Shown: one piece after another, positions 1-6,057 of the stretch
How the letters are laid out: every line of letters begins with the position of its first letter
How positions within the stretch are numbered: the stretch's first letter is position 1
From: Pseudomonadota bacterium
GTDB taxonomy: Bacteria > Pseudomonadota > Gammaproteobacteria > Burkholderiales > Burkholderiaceae_C
Assembly (NCBI GenBank): GCA_030918015.1
Contig: JAUPTP010000090.1
Location: 1-7,719, forward strand
Reading direction: 5' to 3'
Length of the DNA stretch: 7,719 bases
Translations under genes and position numbers: made by a program
The notes under the pieces: model-generated
What the model saw: the letters and a program-made list of their open reading frames with translations, nothing else
Databases searched by the model: none
What the model was told of the DNA's origin: nothing

Positions 1-236
1 GCCTGCAGCGTGTAGCGGTAGTGCAGCGCGGTGCGGTCGGTGCAGTCGTAGATCAGCCGGTAGCCGCCGTAGTCCTGGTCGACGATCCAGTGGCCGCTGG
101 TCGCCTCCGCGGCGGGGACCTCGTCGCTGCTGTCGCCGCCGCCGCAGGCCCCCAGGACCAGCGCCACCAGCGTGGCCAGCCCCGCACGCACCAGGCGCGT
201 CGAAACAGATGTGATGCAGAACGCGTCCGGAGTCAT
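1..236 (-). CDS. Partial lipoprotein, N-terminal 78 residues (possibly an exported nuclease)
   Basis: The gene reads leftward from an ATG at 236-234 and leaves the window still open, so only the first 78 residues are visible. They start with a signal peptide containing Arg14 and Arg17, then a hydrophobic stretch (about 18-30) ending in the lipobox LGAC with Cys31. After it comes a Gly/Ser/Asp linker (GGGDSSDE). This indicates export and lipid anchoring; with Gly at +2 the outer membrane is the likely site. The mature start (around GHWIVDQDYGGY and the YDCTDRTALHYRYTL segment) vaguely recalls the region before the catalytic domain of some secreted DNA/RNA non-specific endonucleases. That is memory-based and weak, because the DRGH-type active site would lie outside the window. 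It begins 27 bp after the DUF2520 stop on the same strand and may be co-transcribed. I see no clear Shine-Dalgarno. An in-frame GTG at codon 16 would still leave a short signal peptide. Confidence 0.75.
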   Translation of the reverse strand, partial: MTPDAFCITSVSTRLVRAGLATLVALVLGACGGGDSSDEVPAAEATSGHWIVDQDYGGYRLIYDCTDRTALHYRYTLQ

Positions 237-263
237 GTCATGTGAAGAACAGTGAACCCGGGA

Positions 264-1172
264 TTATTCCAGCCGCGCCCGCAGCCGGGCCACGGCCGCC
301 GCATCCAGGCGACCCGCCTCGTGCGCCAGCGCCACCTGCGGGCGCGCCAGCCGGCGGTAGAAGTCGCCTGCCGCCGGGCCGATCGCCGCCAGCGCGGCCA
401 GATGCGCGCCGACCACGCCGTCGTCGCCCCGCGCGATCGGCCCGGACACCGCGCCGGCCAGGCCGCGGCCCTCGACCGCATCGAGCGTGCCGCGCGCCAG
501 CGGCAGCAGCGCCGCCAGCGCCTCGGCCTCGTCGACGCCGAAGGTTTTCCACAGGCCCGCCGCCTCGGCCAGCACCGGCAGCAGGAAGCTGGCGGCATAG
601 CCGGCAGCGACGTGATAGCGCGCCCGCATGCCCGGCGGCAGCACGATCGGGCGCAGGCCCAGCACCCGCGCCAGGGTCTGCAGCGTGCGCTCCAGCGCGC
701 TGCCGGCCTCGGCCTCGATCGCCACCGTGCTGCCCGCCAGTCGATCGGCCGCACGCAGCGGATCCGAGAAGATCTGCAGCGGATGGAAGCCGCCGGTGGC
801 CGCGCCCGCCCGCGCCGCACCCGCCAGCGCTGCGACCTCGGTGGCGCCGCTGCAGTGCACCACCGCCTGCCCGGGGCGCCAATGCAGCGCCTCAGCGCAG
901 GCGGCGATGTGGTCGTCAGGCACCGTCAGCAGCACCAGAGCGGCGGCATCGACCGCCGCCTGTGGACAAATCGGCTGTGGACAACTTTCCGGCCAGCCCG
1001 GACCGAGCGCAGAGCGCCGGCTGCCGATGGCCGCCACCGCCACGCCGCAGCGTTCCAGCGCGATCGCCAGCGCCTGCGCCACCCGGCCGGCGCCCACCAG
1101 CGCGATCGCGGGCCGCTCGCCGTCCGGCCAGCCTGTGGATAACTCTGAAGAAAGGGGGAGGCTTGCGTTCAT
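264..1172 (-). CDS. Rossmann-fold and DUF2520 domain-containing protein
   Basis: A 302-residue protein of the predicted oxidoreductase family that pairs an N-terminal NAD(P)-binding Rossmann domain with a C-terminal DUF2520 helical domain. The Rossmann GAGRVA motif is at 27-32 and TVPDDHI, typical of the third strand/loop, at 83-89. HCSGA is at 106-110 and the family signature GGFHPLQIF at 127-135. The DUF2520 part has YHVAAGYAASFL at 186-197 and SGPIARGD at 243-250. The substrate of the family is unknown to me; the fold resembles ketopantoate reductase and F420-dependent NADP reductases. The start is the ATG at 1172-1170. A longer in-frame ATG at 1199 would add nine residues and overlap the divergent gene. 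Neither start has a good Shine-Dalgarno. Four copies of a DnaA-box-like motif lie inside the gene. Two of them encode the odd CPQPICPQ stretch (64-71) in the loop after the second beta strand. Confidence 0.9.
   Translation of the reverse strand: MNASLPLSSELSTGWPDGERPAIALVGAGRVAQALAIALERCGVAVAAIGSRRSALGPGWPESCPQPICPQAAVDAAALVLLTVPDDHIAACAEALHWRPGQAVVHCSGATEVAALAGAARAGAATGGFHPLQIFSDPLRAADRLAGSTVAIEAEAGSALERTLQTLARVLGLRPIVLPPGMRARYHVAAGYAASFLLPVLAEAAGLWKTFGVDEAEALAALLPLARGTLDAVEGRGLAGAVSGPIARGDDGVVGAHLAALAAIGPAAGDFYRRLARPQVALAHEAGRLDAAAVARLRARLE
960..984 (-). promoter_or_regulatory. Tandem pair of TTGTCCACAG sites
   Basis: Two identical minus-strand copies of TTGTCCACAG start 15 bp apart, the closest pair in the cluster. 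They encode the CPQPICPQ stretch of the DUF2520 protein. Close tandem boxes would favour cooperative DnaA binding if the sites are real. Confidence 0.45.
1133..1142 (-). promoter_or_regulatory. Perfect DnaA box (TTATCCACA)
   Basis: The minus strand reads GTTATCCACAGGC around this site, an exact match to the strong DnaA box. It lies in codons 11-14 of the DUF2520 gene, using a TTA leucine codon expected to be rare in such GC-rich DNA. It is 55 bp upstream of the MazG-like start at 1198, near where that gene's promoter must be. DnaA binding is inferred. Confidence 0.5.
1157..1161 (+). promoter_or_regulatory. Shine-Dalgarno GGAGG favouring the alternative 1171 start
   Basis: GGAGG ends nine bases before the in-frame ATG at 1171, within the purine run GAAGAAAGGGGGAGG. 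No such tract precedes the ATG at 1198. The element lies inside the opposite-strand DUF2520 gene (codons 4-6). It is therefore either a real ribosome site or a coincidence of that coding sequence. Confidence 0.45.
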
Positions 1173-1197
1173 GCCGCCATCATGCACACTGCCCGGC

Positions 1198-1581
1198 ATG
1201 GATATCCACAGCCTGCAGACCCGCCTGCGCGCCTTCTCCGCCGAACGCGGCTGGGAGCCGTACCAGAACCCCAAGAACCTCGCGATGGCGATGGTGGTCG
1301 AGGCCGCCGAGCTGGTCGAGATCTTCCAGTGGCTCAGCCCCGAGCAGGCGGCCGACATCGCCTCCGATGCCGCGCGCCAGCAGCATGTCGGCGAGGAGAT
1401 CGCCGATGTTCTTGTCTATCTGCTGCAGATCGCGGATCGTTGCGGCATCGACCTCGAGGCGGCGGTCGAGCGCAAGATCGGTCTGAACGCGCGCAAGTAT
1501 CCGGTGCCGACTTCTCCACAGCCCGCCCCGACCGCTTCCGGAGTTGCCGATGACCCGTCCCCCGAGCCCCGTGCCGACTGA
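1198..1581 (+). CDS. MazG-like nucleotide pyrophosphohydrolase (dCTPase/RS21-C6 type)
   Basis: A 127-residue all-alpha NTP pyrophosphohydrolase expected to hydrolyse (d)NTPs to the monophosphate and pyrophosphate, cleaning damaged or excess nucleotides from the pool. The Mg2+-binding signature is complete: ExxE at Glu35/Glu38 (EAAELVE) and ExxD at Glu67/Asp70 (EEIADVLVYLL). The conserved PKNLAMA (25-31), FQWL (43-46) and KxxxNxxKYP (93-102) segments are present. Residues 103-127 are a Pro/Ala/Ser-rich tail that overlaps the next gene. I chose the ATG at 1198 because family members usually begin just before this MDIHSLQ-like helix. An in-frame ATG at 1171 would add nine residues and has a strong purine tract (GGGGGAGG, ending at 1161) nine bases upstream, so it may be the true start. 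It would overlap the start codon of the divergent DUF2520 gene head to head. The oxygenase gene follows with a 32-bp overlap, suggesting translational coupling. Confidence 0.9.
   Translation: MDIHSLQTRLRAFSAERGWEPYQNPKNLAMAMVVEAAELVEIFQWLSPEQAADIASDAARQQHVGEEIADVLVYLLQIADRCGIDLEAAVERKIGLNARKYPVPTSPQPAPTASGVADDPSPEPRAD
1540..1543 (+). promoter_or_regulatory. Shine-Dalgarno GGAG for the oxygenase gene
   Basis: GGAG sits six bases before the ATG at 1550, inside the tail of the MazG-like gene. This spacing supports the ATG at 1550 over the in-frame TTG at 1544, which would directly abut the site. Confidence 0.6.
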
Positions 1582-2443
1582 GTTGTCCACAGCCGCGCAG
1601 CAGGTGGCGGTGATCGACTGGCGCGCCGCCGAGGCACCGCCCCGATTTGTCCACAGCCTGCTGCACACCGGCTTCGCGGTGCTGACCCATCACCCGATCG
1701 ACGCGGCGCTGCTGCGCCGGATCGAGGCCGAGTGGGCCCCCTGGCTGGCCTCGCCGGCTGTGGACAACTGTCGCTTCGACCCGCTGACCCAGGACGGCTA
1801 TGTCGGCCCCGAGCGCTCCGAGACCGCCAAGGGCCAGACCGAGAAGGATCTGAAGGCCTTCTTCCACCACTACCCCGGCGGACGTTATCCCCAGGAGCTG
1901 TCCGATGCTGCGCTGCGCTACCGCGCGCAGGCCGAGGCGCTGGCGGCGCAGCTGCTCGACTGGGTGCAGACGCACGCGCCCGAGGCGGCACGCAGAAGTT
2001 TTCCACAGCCGCTGCCGGAGATGATCGCCGGCAGCCGGCAGACGCTGCTGCGCATCCTGCGCTATCCGCCGCTGCGCGGCGACGAGCCGGCCGGGGCGAT
2101 GCGCGCGGCCGCGCATGAGGACATCAACCTGCTCACCGTGCTGCCGGCCGCGCGCGAGCCGGGCCTGCAGGTGCTCGGCCGCGACGGCCTGTGGCGCGAC
2201 GTGCCCGGCGATGTCGGCTGGCTGGTGGTCAACACCGGCGACATGCTGCAGGAGGCCAGCGGCGGCGTCTTTCCGTCGACCACCCACCGCGTCGCCCGGC
2301 CGGTGGGCGAGGCGGCGCGGCGGGCGCGCATGGCGATGCCGCTGTTCCTGCACCCGCGCCCGGAGGTGCGGCTGTCGGCGCGCCACACCGCCGCCAGCTA
2401 CCTCGACGAGCGGCTGCGCGAGCTCGGCCTCAGAGGGCCTTGA
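1550..2443 (+). CDS. 2-oxoglutarate/Fe(II) oxygenase, isopenicillin N synthase-like
   Basis: A 297-residue non-haem iron oxygenase of the isopenicillin N synthase-like family. The jelly-roll iron ligands are visible: HxD at His189/Asp191 (AAHEDINLLTVL) and the distal His246 (PSTTHRV). The 2-oxoglutarate carboxylate is expected to bind Arg260 in the ARMAMPLFLHP strand. The usual RxS motif reads R-M-A here, so Ala replaces the Ser. GLQVLGRDGLWRDVP and VVNTGDMLQ (227-235) are typical core strands of the family. The N-terminal half (about 20-110) matches the DIOX_N region only loosely. The substrate cannot be told from sequence; relatives include plant-type and bacterial small-molecule oxidases. 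The gene overlaps the MazG-like gene by 32 bp in another frame, and its end overlaps the convergent acetyltransferase gene by 14 bp. Four DnaA-box-like motif copies lie inside it (1583, 1647, 1758, 1999). Confidence 0.88.
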   Translation: MTRPPSPVPTELSTAAQQVAVIDWRAAEAPPRFVHSLLHTGFAVLTHHPIDAALLRRIEAEWAPWLASPAVDNCRFDPLTQDGYVGPERSETAKGQTEKDLKAFFHHYPGGRYPQELSDAALRYRAQAEALAAQLLDWVQTHAPEAARRSFPQPLPEMIAGSRQTLLRILRYPPLRGDEPAGAMRAAAHEDINLLTVLPAAREPGLQVLGRDGLWRDVPGDVGWLVVNTGDMLQEASGGVFPSTTHRVARPVGEAARRARMAMPLFLHPRPEVRLSARHTAASYLDERLRELGLRGP

Positions 2444-5108
2444 CCACCATCTTGAAGTCCGGGTCCTCGGTGAAGGCGCGCACCTCGTAGCCCAGGCCGC
2501 GCATCAGCCGCAGCATGTTCGGGTTGTTGGCCAGCACCAGCCCCTCGATGTCGGCCAGCCCCTTGTCGCGGGCGAAGTCCTCGATCGACAGCATCAGCCG
2601 CGAGCCCAGGCCCTGGCCCTTGTAGTCGTCCGACACCACCAGCGAGAACTCGCAGGTCGTCTGGTCCGGGTTGGTGATGTAGCGCGACACGCCGATGATC
2701 TTCTCGGTCTCGACGAACTCGCCGTCCTCGCCCAGCACCCGGTCGGTGTGCACCGCCACCAGCGCCATCTCGCGGTCGTAGTCGATCAGCGTGTAGCGCG
2801 CCAGCATGCGCGCGGGCAGCTCGTGCATCGCGCTGGCGAAGCGGAAGTAGCGGCTCTCCTCCGACAGCGCGCGGGTGAAGGCCTGCAGCATGTCGGCGTC
2901 GTCCGGGCGGATCGGCCGGATCGTGTAGAGGTCGCCGCCCTTCATCGGCCACTCGCGCTCGTAGCGGCTCGGATAGGGCAGGATCGCCAGGTGCTGGTAG
3001 TCGCGCGCGGTCGGGCCGGCATGGTCGATGACGATGCGCGCATCCACCGCCACCGCGCCGCTCTCGTCGACGATGATCGGGTTGATGTCCATCTCGCGCA
3101 GCTGCGGCAGCTCGCAGACCATCTCGGACACCCGCAGCAGGATCTGCTCGACCGCCTCCAGGTCGACCGCGGGCGCGCCGCGCCACTCGCCCAGCATCGT
3201 GGCGATGCGCGCGCGCTCGATCAGCCGGCGCGCCAGGAACTGGTTGAGCGGCGGCAGCTCCATCGCGCGGTCGGCGATCAGCTCGATCATCGTGCCGCCC
3301 GCGCCGAAGGTGATCACCGGGCCGAAGGGATCGTCGGTGGTCAGGCCGATGAAGATCTCGCGGCCCCGGCGCTTGGCCGCCATCGGCTGGATGGTCACGC
3401 CGTTGATGCGCGCCTTGGGCTGCACCCGGCGCACCGCCGCCTGCATGTCGTTGAAGCCGTCGCGCACCTGCGCGGCGGTGGAGACGTTCAGCGCCACGCC
3501 CTGCACGTCGGACTTGTGGCTGATGTCGGGCGAGTCGATCTTCAGCGCCACCGGGTAGCCGAGCTGGCTGGCGATCAGCATCGCCTCGTTGGCCGAGCGC
3601 GCCAGCATCGTGCGCGTGACCGGGATGTGATAGGCCGCCAGCAGCGCCTTGGACTCCATCTCGGTGAGCACCTTGCGCCGCTCGGCCAGCACCCCCTCGA
3701 TCAGCAGCCGCGCGCCCTCGGTGTCGGGCATGGCCAGCTGCGACAGCGGCGGGGGCGTCTGCTGCAGCAGCTGCTGGTTCTGGTAGAAGTTCGCGACATT
3801 GGCGAAGGCATCCACCGCCGCCTCGGGCGTGCGGAAGGTCGGAATCAGCGCGCTGTTGAGCTTGATGCGCGCGTCGCGCACCCGCTCGTCGCCCATCCAG
3901 CAGGTCAGCACCGGCTTGGCCATGTGGTGGATGTGGTCGCAGACGATCTGCGCCACGCCGTCGGGGTCGCTGTCGAGCTTGGGGCTGTAGATCACCAGCA
4001 CGCCGTGGACCGCACGGTCCTTGGCGCAGGCCAGCAGCGCGGCCTTGAACTGCGCCGGCGTGGCCTCCTCGCCCAGGTCGATCACCGACTCCAGCGTGGC
4101 GTGCGGCGCCAGCGACGGCGCCAGCTCGGTGCGCCCGGTGGACACCAGCCGCGCCACGTCCAGCCCGACCTCGTTGGCGCGGTCGGCCGCCAGCACCGCC
4201 GGGCCGCCGCCGTTGGTGATGATCGCCAGCCCCTTGCCGACCGGCTTGTAGCGCGAGGCCAGGCACTTCGCGGCCGAGAACAGCTGCGTGAACGAGCTCA
4301 CCCGCACCACGCCGGCGCGGCGCAGCGCCGCCTCGAAGACATCGTCCGACCCCACGATCGCGGCCGAATGCGTCAGCGCCGCGGTCGAGCCCGCCGGCTG
4401 GCGACCGGCCTTCATCACGACGACCGGCTTGGCGAAGGCGGCCGCGCGCAGCGCGCTCATGAAGCGCCGCGCGTCGTGGATGCCCTCCATGTAGACCAGG
4501 ATGCTCTGGGTGGTGGCGTCGTTGGCCAGGAAGTCGAGCACCTGCGGCAGGTCGACCGCGGTGTTGGCGCCCAGCGAGACGACGGTGGAAAAGCCCACCG
4601 CGTTGCGCGCCGCCCAGTCGAGGATGGAGGCGGTCAGCGCCCCCGACTGGCACACCAGCCCGAGCGGCCCCGGCGCGGCCAGCCGCCCCGCCACGCTCGC
4701 GTTGAGCTTGAGCAGCGGCCGCTGGAAGCCCAGCGAGTTGGGCCCCAGCAGATGCATGCCGTGGCGCCGCGCGATGTCGTGCAGCTCGCTGCAGCGGCTG
4801 CTGGGCAGGCCGGTCGACACCACCAGCGCCGCCCGGCAATGGATGCGCCCGGCGATCTCCACCGCCGCGGCGATGCGCTCGTGCGGCAGCGCGATGATCG
4901 CCAGGTCTGCCCGGGAATGCGCCAGATCGGACAGCGTGCCGGTCATGTCGACATCGAGGAAGTTCAGCGAGCCGCCGAAGCCCCCCGCACGCAGCTCCGC
5001 CAGCATCGTGCGCGTGAGCGGCGGCGCCTCGTCCAGGTGATCGGGATGGCCCGCGAAGACGACGATCGACTTCGGGGCGAAGAGGGGGGTGAGGAAGTGG
5101 TGGTCCAC
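2430..5108 (-). CDS. Pat-type protein lysine acetyltransferase (acyl-CoA-synthetase-like domains fused to GNAT)
   Basis: An 892-residue protein with the type-I Pat/PatZ architecture. A CoA-binding Rossmann domain (about 8-140; GPNSLG 122-127) is followed by succinyl-CoA-ligase-like domains (about 148-440; CQSGA 153-157). Then come an ATP-grasp domain (about 480-700; GYPVALKIDSPDISHKSD 517-534) and a C-terminal GNAT acetyltransferase (about 728-892). The GNAT acetyl-CoA loop is YKGQGLGSRL (829-838), with Lys830 where the Q/RxxGxG/A motif usually has Gln or Arg. Enterobacterial Pat enzymes acetylate and inactivate acetyl-CoA synthetase, linking carbon flux to acetylation; a similar cytoplasmic role is likely here. 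His247 (ALTHSAAIVGSD) and His531 (SHKSD) lie where ADP-forming acetyl-CoA synthetases have their phosphorylated histidines, so residual ligase chemistry is not excluded. The start is the GTG at 5108-5106, preceded only by a weak AGG. The stop overlaps the convergent oxygenase gene by 14 bp, with no terminator between them. Confidence 0.92.
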   Translation of the reverse strand: MDHHFLTPLFAPKSIVVFAGHPDHLDEAPPLTRTMLAELRAGGFGGSLNFLDVDMTGTLSDLAHSRADLAIIALPHERIAAAVEIAGRIHCRAALVVSTGLPSSRCSELHDIARRHGMHLLGPNSLGFQRPLLKLNASVAGRLAAPGPLGLVCQSGALTASILDWAARNAVGFSTVVSLGANTAVDLPQVLDFLANDATTQSILVYMEGIHDARRFMSALRAAAFAKPVVVMKAGRQPAGSTAALTHSAAIVGSDDVFEAALRRAGVVRVSSFTQLFSAAKCLASRYKPVGKGLAIITNGGGPAVLAADRANEVGLDVARLVSTGRTELAPSLAPHATLESVIDLGEEATPAQFKAALLACAKDRAVHGVLVIYSPKLDSDPDGVAQIVCDHIHHMAKPVLTCWMGDERVRDARIKLNSALIPTFRTPEAAVDAFANVANFYQNQQLLQQTPPPLSQLAMPDTEGARLLIEGVLAERRKVLTEMESKALLAAYHIPVTRTMLARSANEAMLIASQLGYPVALKIDSPDISHKSDVQGVALNVSTAAQVRDGFNDMQAAVRRVQPKARINGVTIQPMAAKRRGREIFIGLTTDDPFGPVITFGAGGTMIELIADRAMELPPLNQFLARRLIERARIATMLGEWRGAPAVDLEAVEQILLRVSEMVCELPQLREMDINPIIVDESGAVAVDARIVIDHAGPTARDYQHLAILPYPSRYEREWPMKGGDLYTIRPIRPDDADMLQAFTRALSEESRYFRFASAMHELPARMLARYTLIDYDREMALVAVHTDRVLGEDGEFVETEKIIGVSRYITNPDQTTCEFSLVVSDDYKGQGLGSRLMLSIEDFARDKGLADIEGLVLANNPNMLRLMRGLGYEVRAFTEDPDFKMVVKAL

Positions 5109-5159
5109 GGGAGGGCCTGCGTGGTGACGGGGTCAGCGCGCAGCATACGGCAGCGCCCC

Positions 5160-5178
5160 CCGGGCTGCACCGGCCCGG
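5160..5178 (-). other. GC-rich hairpin between the SDR and acetyltransferase genes
   Basis: CCGGGC (5160-5165) and GCCCGG (5173-5178) form a perfect 6-bp stem with a 7-base loop. It lies in the 112-bp gap downstream of the SDR stop and upstream of the acetyltransferase start. No T-run follows on the minus strand, so it does not qualify as a classic intrinsic terminator. It could slow read-through or be chance in GC-rich DNA. The rest of the gap holds nothing else I can support. Confidence 0.25.
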
Positions 5179-5220
5179 AGCGGCTGGATTTGCCCTGGAA
5201 CAAGCCGCCCCCGACGCCGA

Positions 5221-6045
5221 TCAGGTGGCGCGTGCGATGTTGAGCCCGCCGGCCACCCAGATCGGCTGACCGGTGGTGTAGGGCAGCCGGCCGCCGGCCA
5301 GCGTGGCCACCACCTGGCCGACATCCTGCGGCGTGCCCCAGCGCGGCACCGGCACCCGGCCCTCGGCGATCCAGCGGTCGATGACCTCGGTGCCGGCCGA
5401 GGCGGTCATGTCGGTGCGGATGAAGCCCGGGCGCACCTCGTGCACCGCGATGCCGTGCGCCGCCAGCCGGGTCGCGAACAGCCGCGTCACCGTCGACAGC
5501 GCCGACTTGCCGATGCAGTAGGGCGCGCGGTCGGTGGAGACCAGCTCGGCCGCGATCGAGGTGATGACGATCACCGAGCGCGGCACGCCCGCCGATGCCG
5601 GCACCGCCAGCATGCGCCGCGCCACCGCCTGGGTCAGGAAGAAGGTGCCGCGCAGGTTGATCGACAGCGAGCGGTCGAAGGCCTCCGGGGCGATGTCGAG
5701 CACATCGGTCAGCGGCCGGCTGGCGATGCCGGCGTTGTTGACCAGGCAGTCGACCGGCCGGCCGAAATCGGCCGCCAGCGCGTCGAGCACCGGGCCGTGC
5801 GCAGCCAGATCGGCGATGTCGAGCCGGGCGTAGCGCGCCTGCGCGCCCGCGCCGGCCAGCGCCGTCAGCAGCGTGTCGGCGAGATCGCCCGGCGCATCGA
5901 GGTCGACCACGGCCAGGTCGAAGCCCTCGGCGGCCAGGTGCTCGGCGATCGCGCGGCCGATGCCGCGCAGGCCGCCGGTGACCAGGGCCAGCGGCCGCGG
6001 CAGGGCGGAGGATGAGGAGGCAGGGCGGGCGACAGGATCGGTCAT
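5221..6045 (-). CDS. SDR family oxidoreductase (3-ketoacyl-ACP reductase-like)
   Basis: A 274-residue classical short-chain dehydrogenase/reductase. The cofactor motif TGGLRGIG is at 23-30 and NNAG at 103-106. Catalytic Ser163, Tyr176 and Lys180 (YCIGK) have the expected Ser-x12-Tyr-x3-Lys spacing. Asp48, at or near the end of the second strand (AVVDLD), suggests NAD(H) rather than NADP(H). The tail (EVRPGFIRTDMTA, PVPRWGTPQDVG, TGQPIWVAGGLNI) closely resembles the group annotated as 3-ketoacyl-ACP reductase (PRK12745-like), as I remember it. True substrates in this group are often sugars or hydroxy acids rather than fatty-acid intermediates. It starts at the ATG 6045-6043, 12 bp after the iclR stop on the same strand, with no obvious Shine-Dalgarno. 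It probably depends on the iclR transcript and shares its regulation. Confidence 0.9.
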   Translation of the reverse strand: MTDPVARPASSSSALPRPLALVTGGLRGIGRAIAEHLAAEGFDLAVVDLDAPGDLADTLLTALAGAGAQARYARLDIADLAAHGPVLDALAADFGRPVDCLVNNAGIASRPLTDVLDIAPEAFDRSLSINLRGTFFLTQAVARRMLAVPASAGVPRSVIVITSIAAELVSTDRAPYCIGKSALSTVTRLFATRLAAHGIAVHEVRPGFIRTDMTASAGTEVIDRWIAEGRVPVPRWGTPQDVGQVVATLAGGRLPYTTGQPIWVAGGLNIARAT

Positions 6046-6057
6046 GGTCGGGAGGAA

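Larger units (their letters stand above)
545..2008. repeat. Cluster of ten DnaA-box-like motifs, consensus (G)TTNTCCACAGSC
   Basis: Ten copies of TTNTCCACAGSC lie inside three genes. Plus strand: 545-554, 1202-1211 (ATATCCACAG, one change), 1512-1521, 1583-1592, 1647-1656 and 1999-2008. Minus strand: 960-969, 975-984, 1133-1142 and 1758-1767. Nine match TTNTCCACAG exactly; five have G at the variable position, two T, one A and one C. All ten continue with G or C, then C. Seven have G just before the motif. The copies fall in all three reading frames, encoding LST, VHS/IHS, CPQ/FPQ/SPQ and, on the other strand, VDN or LWK. The signal is therefore in the DNA, not the protein. The core equals or nearly equals the DnaA box TTATNCACA, and TTGTCCACA is the preferred box in high-GC actinobacteria. 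I found no further copies by eye from 2009 to 6870. Confidence 0.75.

Noticed and set aside
242..1486. Long plus-strand frame rich in Pro/Arg/Ala
   Set aside because: It is antisense to the DUF2520 gene and out of frame with the MazG-like gene; low-complexity composition and no recognisable motif.
1544..1549. TTG start for the oxygenase gene
   Set aside because: It directly abuts the GGAG ribosome site; the ATG six bases later has proper spacing.
545..2008. Chromosomal origin (oriC)
   Set aside because: DnaA-box-like sites are plentiful, but there is no AT-rich unwinding stretch and no dnaA, dnaN, gidA or parAB neighbours, and the sites are inside genes.
5142..5147. TATGCT as a -10 box for the acetyltransferase gene (minus strand)
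   Set aside because: No acceptable -35 hexamer is found 16-18 bp upstream.
2115..5243. A 1042-codon open frame on the plus strand
   Set aside because: It is antisense to the acetyltransferase gene, rich in His/Arg/Asp/Ala/Gln with no domain, and is an expected shadow of GC-biased codons.
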